From Ignelater luminosus (lineage: Eukaryota > Arthropoda > Insecta > Coleoptera > Elateridae), in contig VTPC01000503.1 in NCBI GenBank assembly GCA_011009095.1, forward strand, positions 233,400 through 297,399: DNA of 64,000 nucleotides, read 5' to 3'. The notes under the pieces are model-generated. The model ran no database searches. It was not told the DNA's origin and was given only the letters and a program-made list of their open reading frames with translations. Both the position numbers and the translations under genes were made by a program. Shown here in pieces: positions 36,492 through 46,948 of the stretch. Position 1 is the first letter of the stretch. The number at the start of each line of letters is the position of its first letter.

Positions 36492-37678
36492 GTTCTGCGT
36501 AGTGTCCTTTCAGTTTAAACGTCGGCAGTGGTCCCTCCCTGGTCATCAACCAGTGTTCGCACTGGCCCGCGTCAGGCGCACCTGGTCCCCCGGCAATTCT
36601 CCCTGCGTCCTGTTGCAGCTGCTACTGGCAACCTTCGTTCTGGGGGGCGAAGGCCCCGGAGTGGCGCCGGCTAACCAACCGGGCTACCCTGCGTTTCGTG
36701 GGTCGGCGCAGGCCCCAGAGCCGGAGAAACGCGACTATTGGCGCGGGTATATGGTATATGGTTTCCCGTGCTCTCCTGGGTGTCCGTACTCCGAACGCGT
36801 CCCGGGCCGCGGCGTAAGTAGGTTTCACGGCCCCCCAAGTCCCCTTTATCACTGTCACCGTCAACGCCTAGCGGCCGCTACCGAGCTCACTCCCTACACC
36901 GCGCGAGTAGGGGTGGGGCTCTGAAAACCGTTTGATATGCCAAACGCCGGACACCACCAAGTTACCGCGAGTTGAAGTTCACTTCAGCTGCGGACGTTGT
37001 TCACTTCTACAACCGCTAACTGCACCACCAGAATCGACATCGCCCGCGACAGCCAATGGATATCTAACCATATCCATTGTTGGATATGGTTAGATATCCA
37101 TTGGCTGTCGCGGAGCCCAGCACGCCTTCATCAAGAACCATCTCAACAACATCATCAGCTTGGCAGAAGATGGGCACCTCAACCTACAACTTACAGTATT
37201 GTACAACGGGGTCAATGACCTCAACAACTTTCTTCGCTTATAACATCCATGGGCCAATCCGAATAATCAACATCTACTACAGATAACATCAACCAATGCG
37301 CCACACAACCGCCGCTACCTCCGGCAACAACCGACGCTCTTTCCGAACACCAGGAAACATCTAACACCGAAAAGTCCCTTAAGCCCCGCCTACCAGGGAC
37401 CGCCCATCGCCAACTCGCTTTAGATACAAACGCCAATTGCCCCCGCGCTCAACTACTACATTCGACGGGAGGAACCAGACGCCGCCGGCTCCACAACATC
37501 CATGCTGCCAACGGCCCTCCACGCGCCACTTCGTGCTACATCGCTCCAACGGCTGGTCAAGTGCTCGTTTCAATGAACCACCTCTGCATGGCTGGAGAAG
37601 CTTTAGAAAGAAGCTTAGAACGGCCTCCCGCCTTCAGCGGGATAAAATAACGACGAACTAGACTCGACTCGACTCGAC
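36492..37678 (+). mobile_element. GC-rich retroposon-like insertion with 13-bp TSD and GACTC tail
   Basis: About 1.19 kb of sequence much richer in G+C than the surroundings. It is bounded by tcataggtgtcca (36479-36491) and tcataagtgtcca (37679-37691), a 13-bp direct repeat with one mismatch. The 3' end is a short tandem repeat of gactc, as non-LTR elements and SINEs often have. The longest ORFs (36421-36924 + and several of 60-80 codons) resemble no protein I know; the 5' part could be an untranslated region of a LINE. It holds a perfect hairpin at 37044-37113. An uninterrupted paralogous site at about 38215-38240 supports insertion. Confidence 0.75.
37044..37113. repeat. Perfect 33-bp hairpin with 4-nt loop
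   Basis: Arms 37044-37076 and 37081-37113 are exact reverse complements (ccgcgacagccaatggat... against ...atccattggctgtcgcgg), with the loop ttgt. Flanking sequence does not continue the symmetry. It could be functional RNA structure in the retroposon, a small palindromic insertion, or a fold-back artefact. Confidence 0.9.
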
Positions 37679-38565
37679 TCATAAGTGTCCATAGGTACAA
37701 AATCAGCAAGTCAAATCTCAGTTTCAAACATCTGGGAATGCAAAGCATAACCACAACGAACTCCGTTTTGTTACTGAATTCAACCAATTTTCAAATTTCG
37801 GCGGCCATTTTGACCATCTTCCCGAAGAGATAGCAAAAAACCGAAGTTGTCTTTAGTTTTCGATGTAGAATCCAAATCTGAAGTCAAAATTAAAAAAAAA
37901 ACAGACAGATTTCGCAAATTCAGTAACGGCTCCTATCGGAGTTCATTGAAAATACATTGCATCTCACACCTCAAAAGACTTTTGATCTACTTGCCATTAC
38001 AGTACCCGTGGGTACAAAGTCAACATATCCCAAGGAATGGCAGCTTTTAGTCTCTAATCTCAGCTTCAAACACACATTGTATCTTACGCCGCAACAACTT
38101 AGTTTTGGTATATTCACGACTTTTACTATCTCTGCAATGCTTTTTTGGTTTCTTGCACCAAACCCATCTTTTACCCCCTTTCACGGGGAAAACTTTTGAT
38201 CTATTTGCTATCACAATGATAGGTATCATGGGTACAAAATTAACAACTCCTGAGGAATAACAGTTTTTACTATCAAACCTCCCGGGAGTAAAAATGCTAC
38301 TTTAGTTCCTTTGTTTTCGAAGACCAAGATTGATAATCATTACTAAATATGTTTGTTTGATAAAAAAGATATTTTTTCGAAAATTATCTAATGTGGTACC
38401 AAATGGGTTAAACTGCTCTGCTGGAAGCCCAAATCTAATTTTTAAGTGGCGTCTATAAAATAAAAATAGCATTTTGTTGTCCCGTCTCTGTTTAGAGCCA
38501 AACAAAACTTAAGTATGCAGATGACTCTATTACCTTTGCATTCTTTGTGGTTGTAAGAATGATAG

Positions 38566-39758
38566 TTAGTTATGATTACAAAACGTTATCATAAGTATCA
38601 TCATATCAGTATCACCCTGTAATTTAACACACTCGGACCAACGCATCTCCAACTTTTCAATCCCTTCACGGAAATGGTTTTCTGCGAGGCCTGCAACATA
38701 GGCATTTGAAGCGTTGATGACTTCTTTATTGGACCTAAATTTCTTTCCAGATAGAAATTTTTTCAGTTTGGGGAACAGATGAAAATCCGACGTAGCCAAG
38801 TTCGGTGAGTAGGGGAGAATGGTGAACGATTTCGAACTTCAACTCAGCTTTTATTGTAGAGCAATTGCACTTGCATGAACTGGTGCATTGTTTTTGTGAA
38901 ACAAAATTTTTTTCATTGACATTCCGGGGCGTTTTTCACAAATTGCTGCATCTAGTTGTTCTAAAAGTGCTGAGTAATATTGACTTGTTTTGGGTTTTCC
39001 TTTCTTCAGATAGTCAGTAAGTAAAATGCCCTTGGCATCCCAAAAAACAGAAGCAATTACGTTTCCAGCCGACTGAAATGCTTTTGCCTTCTTTGGGACG
39101 GAATCTCCCTGGCCAACCCATTGCTTTAACCATTGTTTGGTTTCTGGGATATAACGGTGAATCCAAGTTTTATCCATGGTCACATATCTCCTAATGAAAT
39201 CATCTAGATTTTTTTCTTAAACAACTGCAAACACAGCTGAGAATCGAGCACGAATGCGTTGTCGTTTTGGAATCACCAGACGCGATATTCATCTTACTCT
39301 TGGTCCAGTATATTGACAACCCCTTCATACGAGATGCCCACAGTCTCAACTATTTCACGAACTTTTATTCGACGATTGTCTAACACCATATCATCCATCC
39401 TATCGATGATTTCGGAAGTAGTCGCAGATTTTGAGCGCCCTGAACGAAGTTCAGCAATTGTGTGGGCACGTTTGAATTCAGACATCCTAAAACTTGCGGT
39501 GGAAAACGATGATGAAGAGTGTCCAAGAACAGAATTCAATCTGGTTTTAACTTCTGCGGCTGTTCTGCCCTCCAAATAAAAAAATTAATGACAGCTCTAA
39601 TTTCATTTTTCGCCACAATTGAGAAATCACGAAATTTAAGTGCATCAACAATTATCAAAAGTGAACTATATGACATCAGTTTGATTGAAATACCAGCCTA
39701 CTTGATGGTGCAAAATAAATTGAATTGATTCCTGAAACTTTTCAATCCAGCCCCGTAC
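38566..39758 (-). pseudogene. Mariner element and transposase, left end lost
   Basis: The right end, reverse complemented, reads gtacggggctggattgaaaagttt, like the end of the 5076-6310 mariner, and is followed by TA at 39759-39760. No left TIR was found. The - strand transposase is in pieces. MEGRTAAEVKTRLNSVLG...KRAHTIAELRSGRSK...IKVREIVETVGISYEGVVNIL (39294-39575) is the DNA-binding half. Next comes MDKTWIHRYIPETKQ (about 39183), with the first catalytic D kept but VDETW changed to MDKTW. FWDAKGILLTDYLKKGK...HKNNAPVHASAIAL (38851-39183) has the second catalytic D replaced by N. SDFHLFPKLKKFLSGKKF (about 38790) carries the third D. Inactive. Confidence 0.88.
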
Positions 39759-39760
39759 TA

Positions 39761-42446
39761 TTGATTTTGTTAAAATTATCCTTTTCCACGAACATTCATA
39801 ACACTAGCTACGACGACACGGACGTAAGGGTAATATTATACTGTTGTTTTTATCAATAAATTACCTGTCATAGCTTTGTTTGTTACCGATAAGAAGATTG
39901 CAAGTTCTTTTTAATTATTTTTTCTAAATTAATCACTGTGTCGTGATTATATTTTTTTTGCATACCATTACTAAATTATCAGAAAAATGATCTCTTTTCC
40001 GTTCTATCCAATTAATGAACTAATTGGTTAATTAGTTACTAACATTTCAAGTTGTTCAAATTAGCAGACATTTGTACCTACATAAATCTGTTGATCACAT
40101 TCATTTTTTTATCTTACATCCGGTTCGGTTGTTACAATAGACGAAAAAACAAAACAAAACAAAAACAAATTTAGAAATGTTCATGAATGTTAACAGACGT
40201 GTGAGATATGGTCCACAAGATGTTATGACCTTATGAATAATTCATAGGTGCTAATTTAACTGCAAGAAAAATAATTTTAAGTTTAGGAAAAAAACTAATT
40301 AACACGTCAATAAATCTGAACCATAATTTATACCTACCGTTCGTCAGAAATAAATTATGATTAACATCAATTACTTATTTTAATGGGTCATTACATTAAA
40401 CGTGAGATTTTAATAGCTTTAAAGTACTTGTGCATCGCAAGATATGGTAAGCCACTCATCATAAAAAAGGTTCTACGTGAACTTGTCAGATTTAAGGTAA
40501 TTCGCCAAATAATTCTACCAAAAAGTTATTTCTCACCACACTCATATTTTGTGTTGTATCGAGTTGTAATGAAGTATATTAAAGCTTTTAATATTCAATA
40601 GGGATGACCATGGTTATTTCACAATAAATCAATTTCTCATTTAAGCTATCAACATGAATGTTAATTGCATAAAATTAAATAAATCATACGTGAGTACATT
40701 GAAGAAGTAATTGTTTGAAATATTTACTACCACCAACCTCATTGCGATTTTGTTTAAGTTCCAGATTTCGAATTTCAAGGCAGGTGATAACTAATGAAAG
40801 TGTAGTATTAAAAGGTTAAGCATTTAAATGATGGCTGTTAATCTTTATATTCCCTTATTGCCTATTTCCGACCTACTTAAGTCTTTAATTTTGCGTGGTA
40901 ACCTGTAATTTGTCAATATATCAATAGTTCTTGCTATCCATTGCAAGTAGTAATTTTCCATATTTTTTAAACAACGATAAATTAGTTAATCACAAAGATT
41001 TAGATTTAGAATGGTGTTTACTTGTAGATGAAACACAAGGGGTAAAGTGTTGCGAAAACAAATTATAACAAATTAAATGGGGATTTACATACAAATACAA
41101 ATTGAACATCAGTCTTTTGATACATAATTGTCGGTGGGCTTTCCTGGGAACTTTAGGCCTTCTCTTCGACCAAGAATGGAAATTTTTAGGAAGAGGAAGT
41201 TCACTTCCCTGGAAATCACTATTGCGCTATTTACCTATCTCACTAGGAAAAACCACAGAAAACCTTAATGAGTATAGGGACATCGAACTTGAGACTTTAC
41301 AATGCTGCCTAGAGCATTACATATTACACCGCTGAGAAATCAGTTAATAACATTATATTAGTGCAACAGGATATCACACGTCTTCCTGTTCTATTATAGA
41401 ACATTATTATTTCTTGTATACAATTTTTTTGTTTTTTTAAACAAACACAGTCGCGATATAAAATACGACGAAGTCCCGTGGATTGAAAACGATCTATCTA
41501 ATTAAGCTAGCTCTAATTAAACCGAGAAAGAAGCTGTATAATTTTGAAATTTGCTGGTAACTGACCATGTGAAAAAATATTGAAAGGTATCAAGTTTCGA
41601 TAGAAGTAATAATAAATATGCAAACCAAAAGAACATCAAAGACTTGTTAGTGTTGTTCACACCTTCAATTATTGTTATCATTGTAACTTGATATCCCATA
41701 AAATATTTTACACAGTCTAGATAAAAGAATGTCTATCTTTACTGTGTTAATAATTAGACGCGTAAATTTGTTTCTTGTCGGCGGTATTGTTTAGAAAAAA
41801 CAATCGTAAAATTTAATATACAATAACTCGAGCTATTATAAAGAATATTTTTTTGATGCAGCTGTTTGAAATGTTTTTTGTTTTGTTACGATATCCTACA
41901 TCTCAGAAACGGGTTGTCGTATCAAAATGGTGATTTTGACTGTTGGTTCGTTTGAAAGATTCTTACAAACTGTCTATTATTTTTTGTTTTGACAGATGTC
42001 CTATATCTTAGGAACGTCTGTGTTTTTTAAGGCTAGAAAGAATTTTGGAACGGAAAATTGATCGAAAAAACCGGAAACGCCAGATCTAGAAATCACACAT
42101 GGGATAACTCGAGAGATTTTCAGTATGGCTTACAGTAACATTTATTACCAAACTAAATTCAACTCTTCGTGGTCCTTTCGCAACTTGAACTTTCTTTGAC
42201 ATGATAAACATTGCAACTTTACGTTTTTAGTCTCAATGGTGATAATTTTAACATAATCGTATCAATCATTACTTAAAGAGCAAACGTGAACATAACGATT
42301 CTTTATGCAGGTTTTTGAAGTAGTTGGAGTTTCATCCTTCTTTGCCGTCCATTTTCTTAGTTCGTCACCCATTTTGGACAGAATTGCAATATTTAATCAG
42401 CGAATAGAAAGAAATGCCGATGCGCTTCAAACAATGATAAGTGATT
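39761..42446. other. AT-rich DNA, no gene recognised
   Basis: ORFs at 40383-40601, 41102-41335 and 41517-41699 match nothing I know. Just before the gap, both strands have short coding-like strings. On +, after a possible acceptor (ttatgcag, about 42310), it reads VFEVVGVSSFFAVHFL...IAIFNQRIERNADALQTMISD into the gap. On -, from an ATG at 42372, it reads MGDELRKWTAKKDETPTTSK. Neither can be confirmed. Confidence 0.35.
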
Positions 42447-42846
42447 NNNNNNNNNNNNNNNNNNNNNNNNNNNNNNNNNNNNNNNNNNNNNNNNNNNNNN
42501 NNNNNNNNNNNNNNNNNNNNNNNNNNNNNNNNNNNNNNNNNNNNNNNNNNNNNNNNNNNNNNNNNNNNNNNNNNNNNNNNNNNNNNNNNNNNNNNNNNNN
42601 NNNNNNNNNNNNNNNNNNNNNNNNNNNNNNNNNNNNNNNNNNNNNNNNNNNNNNNNNNNNNNNNNNNNNNNNNNNNNNNNNNNNNNNNNNNNNNNNNNNN
42701 NNNNNNNNNNNNNNNNNNNNNNNNNNNNNNNNNNNNNNNNNNNNNNNNNNNNNNNNNNNNNNNNNNNNNNNNNNNNNNNNNNNNNNNNNNNNNNNNNNNN
42801 NNNNNNNNNNNNNNNNNNNNNNNNNNNNNNNNNNNNNNNNNNNNNN
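42447..42846. other. Assembly gap of 400 N
   Basis: Exactly 400 undetermined bases. The round number suggests an estimated or placeholder length, and translated frames crossing it are meaningless. Confidence 1.
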
Positions 42847-43079
42847 TACATAAACCAGAGAAGTTAGCAGTGAAAACAAGAATGAAAATACAACATCAGT
42901 TTTTTAAGTTTATTTGTAAAAGTACTCCGATCTTACAATAGGAGAGTTACACTAGGACAAACAGCATTAAATAAGACGATAGGAAACATATTATTTTATC
43001 CCCTACTGTTTTTCCACACGATCGGGTTAAAGTAACACCAGTATCTAAGGTTTATAAGTCTTTTGGCCCTTAACGAAAA

Positions 43080-43370
43080 CAAGCTTGACTCCTATTTGAG
43101 TATAGCTGACATAAGAAGGTTATTGGCGGCCGAAGCCCGACTGCAGACTACCAAAAGCAACATGTTGAATGGTGAAACCCGATGCGCGTTAGAGTACAGT
43201 TGACCTAAAACGGCTAATGGGAGACTGTACCTACCTAGGTGACTTCATGGCGGGCAAAGCCTTACTGTAGGCCGCCAAAGGAAAGTTGTTAGAGGGTGTT
43301 AGAGTATTTATAATAAAATCGACTTAAGAAGGTTAATGGAGGGCGAAGCCGACCACTTGAAACTATGGCA
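43080..43370. repeat. Degenerate tandem repeat
   Basis: Three related tracts: ataagaaggttattggcggccgaagcc...actaccaaaag...atgttgaatgg (about 43110), tcatggcgggcaaagcc...ggccgccaaagg...gttgttaga (about 43245) and ttaagaaggttaatggagggcgaagccga (about 43323). Periods are about 90-120 bp. They lie close to the assembly gap, which may itself be caused by this repeat. Confidence 0.6.
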
Positions 43371-43469
43371 CGATCACCTACAGAGGATTAAATAGAATGA
43401 GTGGTACTCAATATGTACCACTTGTTGCGCTTACCATGACAGTTTTACACACATACTTTTAGAGCTATA

Positions 43470-44133
43470 TAGTGTGTTCAGCGAGGAATGGGACAGCGCG
43501 ATATCTCAGGAACGAATGCAGATTTTAAAATTCTGAAAACTTTGTTATAAATGTAAGGTAGGGCCACATGTTTTACGATAAAAAAATTTTAAATTAAATG
43601 CGTCACCGCTAGATGGTCTCTTACTATGTTACTGTTATGAGCAGGTGCGCCGTCTTGTTGAAAATACATCACCTGCCTCAAATTTAAATTAACATTCTCA
43701 AGCAAAAGAGGTAGCTGATGTACTAGGGTATTTCCGAGACGATGGATAGGTACTAATGGTTCTGTAAGATGGCCAGCTTCAGAAATGTAGAAGAATTTGC
43801 TTATTGTCTCTACAGAATACAATCTTTTACATCTTTAGTCAAATTTACAAAAATTATTATTTTCTCGAAAAGTAAACCAGATAGGTTAGTAGCACTTATA
43901 AAGAAAGTTATCGCAAATATGTTGCAAATTTCAAAAATCGAATAAAAAGTAGGGTATTCCAATTAAAAAAATTAAGTTAGGTAGCATCACCTGGTGGTGA
44001 CGCATTTAATTTAAAAAATTTTTATCACAAAATATGTGCCTCCACCTTACATTTATAACAAAATATTCAGAATTTTAAAATTTGCATTCGTTCCCGAAAT
44101 ATCGCGCTGTCCCATTCCTCGCTGAACACACTG
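43470..44133 (-). mobile_element. Long-TIR IS630/Tc1/mariner-type element, internally deleted
   Basis: Arms of about 150 bp: left tagtgtgttcagcgaggaatgggacagcgcgatat..., right in reverse complement cagtgtgttcagcgagg and so on, both continuing to aaatgcgtcacc. TA flanks both ends (43468-43469 and 44134-44135). 664 bp, with a transposase fragment on the - strand (43589-43822). Confidence 0.9.
43589..43822 (-). pseudogene. Transposase fragment around the second catalytic D
   Basis: The C-terminal half of this 77-codon ORF reads VHQLPLLLENVNLNLRQVMY, then FQQDGAPAHNSNIVRDHL. This matches the common insect IS630/Tc1/mariner-superfamily transposases that carry FQQDGAPAH at the second catalytic aspartate. 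The first and third catalytic regions are missing, and the ORF runs out in the left TIR arm (LAVTHLI is not family-like). The start codon at 43822 is not a real start. Confidence 0.8.
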
Positions 44134-44879
44134 TATAGTGCACTTCGTGCCTAGGGAGACTTTTAACGATGAGTCAAGAACTATAACATACTACAGTTTC
44201 AACCAACTTTGTATAAGGGTACTCAATGATTATGCGGAGTTCTTTAATCAAACGATCTAGTTTTAACTTTGGAGCTCTAAAATATGCGAACGTGTTTTGT
44301 CGTTATACGAGCCTGCAGGTAGAACGAGCCGTCTTGAAAAACTCTTCTCTTATATTGTTAACTGCCCTTGTGTTCTTACCATGACTATCAACTAAGTTTT
44401 CTCTTTGTTTACTTTGATTCAATTTCGCAACTATAAGAGAAAGAATCGGATATGTTTTAGTAACTAAATCTCGATTGTTAAGTCAGTTACATGGCTACCT
44501 AAAGAAAAACGCCGGCCGATGGACACCAGTGCGAAATGCAATATGAAGATTTAGATTTTGTTTCTAAAAATTATTGTGTGATTTCTATTCAATTGCTGTG
44601 TCTACTCCATCAAGGTAGTATTGGCACTTTGTTTCTTCTGAGATGAAACACAAAAACGAGAATTATAGTTTTATATACCAGAGCAGAAGATAACAAGTGA
44701 TCCAAAGAAAATTTCATCGAAGTCGCCCATGCAAGAAATTAAGCTTGTCTGAAATTATAGAAACTGACGGATGTAGTTTGACACTAGTCAAGTGACATTA
44801 TGCTACTTAAAGCGAAAGAATCTGGTCATTTGGATACAACTACAGTTTTTTTCTACAAGGCAAATAAAAGTGATCTTCG

Positions 44880-45880
44880 ACTATAAGTTAGTCTGAGTGC
44901 AATTGTTTCTCAAAATATCACTTTTGGTTAAAAGACGAATTTAAAAGAACATGGGCTTTGCAAGAAGTCTAAATCAACTATTGCAAGCGTTTTAAATAAT
45001 TTCCATAAACAACTAATAATAAACCAAAGGCCTGGTTCTGGTAGAGAACCAAGTCCAAGTTGTAAAAGGACAGAAAAAAAGTGGTAGCAGCTTTTAAGCG
45101 AAATCCGAACGAATCAGTGAGGAATGTGGCAAGAAAAGTTGTAACATCTTCATAGTTCATCTTATGTTCAAAAGGTAAAAATTCGAAATGCACTAAAAGC
45201 CTTTAAAGTACAGGAAGTCCTAAATTGAGATCAAAAGCAAAACTATAAGGCCAAAAACCGTGCAAGAAAACTGTATACTAGATCTTTTAGAAAACGTGAT
45301 TTTGTGATAATGGATGATTAAGTCTACGCCAAGACTGACTTTCAACAGTTTTCTGAACAAGAGTTCTTTACTTCTACAAACAAATTTGGAGTTGGAGATA
45401 AATATAAACAAAAGAAAATATCAAGATTTACTGGAAGATTATTGATGTGGCAAGCAATCTGCACGTGTGGTAATCGCAGTAAAAGCTTTATCAATAAAGC
45501 AATCAGCTACAAAGAAATTTATTTAAAAGAATGTTAGAGAAACAGGTTGCTATCATTTATTGAAGTTAATAGAGTTTCAACTCTCTTTTGGTCTGATTTA
45601 ACCACAACATCACGGAGTGGTAACAAACAAATGGAATCACCTTTGTGTCCAAAGACAGCAATCTGCCCAACTGCCCAAAACTCCGAGCTATCGAAAAATA
45701 TTAGACTCAGGTGAAGCAAGGTTATGAAAATGACAAGAAGAAGCCAAAGAACAGTGAATTTCAGAAAAAGTGAAAAACGCACCGCCACCTGTTACTCCTG
45801 GCACTGTACAAGATTTAATGTGTAAGGTAGAAAGCAAAGTCGGAAATTTTAGTTATGTGTTGCAATAATATAAAATTGCT
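44880..45880 (+). pseudogene. Degenerate DDE/D transposase of a different family
   Basis: Across frames on + from about 45100: ALKAFKVQEV, then NYKAKNRARKLYTR; RDFVIMDD (first catalytic D, about 45295); YAKTDFQQFSEQEFFT; KFGVGDKYKQKKISRFTG; LLMWQAICTCGNRSKSFI; SYKEIYLKEC; LLSFIEVNRVSTLFWSDLTT (second D, about 45595). Then decayed text and a tail near 45810, GTVQDLMCKVESKVGNFSYV. This fits a widespread IS630/Tc1/mariner-superfamily lineage in insects that keeps the order MDDETY, WQAIC, FWPDLA. It is distinct from both the mariners and the QQDGAPxH group here. An upstream helix-turn-helix region is only faintly visible (about 44900-45180). No TIRs found. Confidence 0.75.
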
Positions 45881-46809
45881 GTAATTATGCTGTAAATAGA
45901 TCTTCAAGTTAAGATTTAACTAGATTTCTTCGCGCACAAGCTTTATTATAAATAGCGACTGCTTCAATTATCAGACATAATGAATGCTTTGATGAAATTT
46001 TGTTCGTATCACAGGATATTATTAGCTACTGTATAACTCTACCTTATCGTTTGTGGGTGGTATAATGAATCATAGGATGCATGCAGGGACGTTCAGCAGT
46101 TGAAATTCTAACTAAGCAATTTTATTGTCCCTGAGTGGCCGATAGATTGTAGTAGATACTTGTTCTCAGACGGGGACTGAAGTCTGATCTTTCTATAGGT
46201 GTATTACGTAGGATAAAGAAGAGAATATACTTCAATAAAGAGGGAACTCAACGAAATAATTAAGAAAAAAAAAGTAAATTATCGATAATAATATTTGTAG
46301 AAATACAAAGAAATTTTATTCGAAGAAGTTGTGCTTCTACTCACTTTAAAACTATTTTCCATTATACAAGTGGTTTTACGATTAGGTAGTAAATCATATC
46401 AAAATTCTTTATGATGAATGTTTCGTTGTATACATTTGATATTTCTTGATAGCTTATTGAATGCTGATTAAACGTTATTACTCTACATGGTACTAACTTT
46501 GCTCTTCTCGATAACACTCAACTGTTTGTCTTTGAAGTTTTGCCTTAATTTGATAAGAAATGTAAAGTAATTTTAAAATGTGCAGACAGACTTTATACTA
46601 CTTTTGTAAATAGAATGTTTTGATGTTTTTGTAAAATAACATATGTATGGACCAAAATCAACTTGAAATATCAACAACCCATAAAAGTAGCAATCGAACA
46701 AAACGCAATTAATCTTTGTTTCGTTCATGAGAAGTCTATAATTAAATTTGTTGGTGTTATCTCTGTATATTGTTAGGAAAATTCAGTAATTAGCGAACTT
46801 TTTTTTAAT
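45881..46809. other. AT-rich DNA, no gene seen
   Basis: Nothing recognisable on either strand. Confidence 0.45.
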
Positions 46810-46948
46810 AAGGTATTGAAAGTGGTACTTCCTTAAGATATATTCAAAATTTTTATTTCACAACCGGTTTCGACGTTTATTCATCATCTTCAGGTTGTGA
46901 AATAAAAATTTTGAATATATCTTAAGGAAGTACCACTTTCAATACCTT
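46810..46948. repeat. Perfect 56-bp inverted repeat around a 27-bp loop
   Basis: Arms 46810-46865 and 46893-46948 are exact reverse complements over 56 bp (aaggtattgaaagtggtact... to ...ttatttcacaacc). The spacer ggtttcgacgtttattcatc... ends in atcatcttca. The ggtttcga...tcatcatc wording is one I associate with dispersed insect repeats, and a similar string (gatgatggttactcgaaacc) lies at about 52411 and 60922. Confidence 0.95.

Larger units (their letters stand above)
36440..38310 (+). repeat. Diverged tandem repeat array, split by an insertion
   Basis: Units share cttttgrtctayttgctatcac...ataggt...gggtacaaaat...caactcc followed by aatctcagtttcaaacat. They start near 36455, 37975 and 38192. 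The unit length is about 220-320 bp once the 36492-37678 insertion is removed. The copy at 38192-38260 is uninterrupted at the point where the first is broken, giving a paralogous empty site. Confidence 0.75.

Noticed and set aside
36421-36924. 167-codon + ORF in the GC-rich segment
   Set aside because: It starts outside the insertion and crosses its boundary at 36491/36492, so it cannot be one gene; long open frames are expected in GC-rich DNA.
42370-42372. - strand ATG with MGDELRKWTAKKDETPTTSK as a first exon
   Set aside because: Only about 36 codons, no convincing splice donor, no recognised family; mentioned but not called as a gene.
42305-42941. ORFs of 150-182 codons across the N run
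   Set aside because: Nearly all their length is translated N; they only show that the gap has no stops.
46810-46948. Rho-independent terminator or tRNA-like structure
   Set aside because: Too long, in a eukaryotic context, and not followed by features of either.
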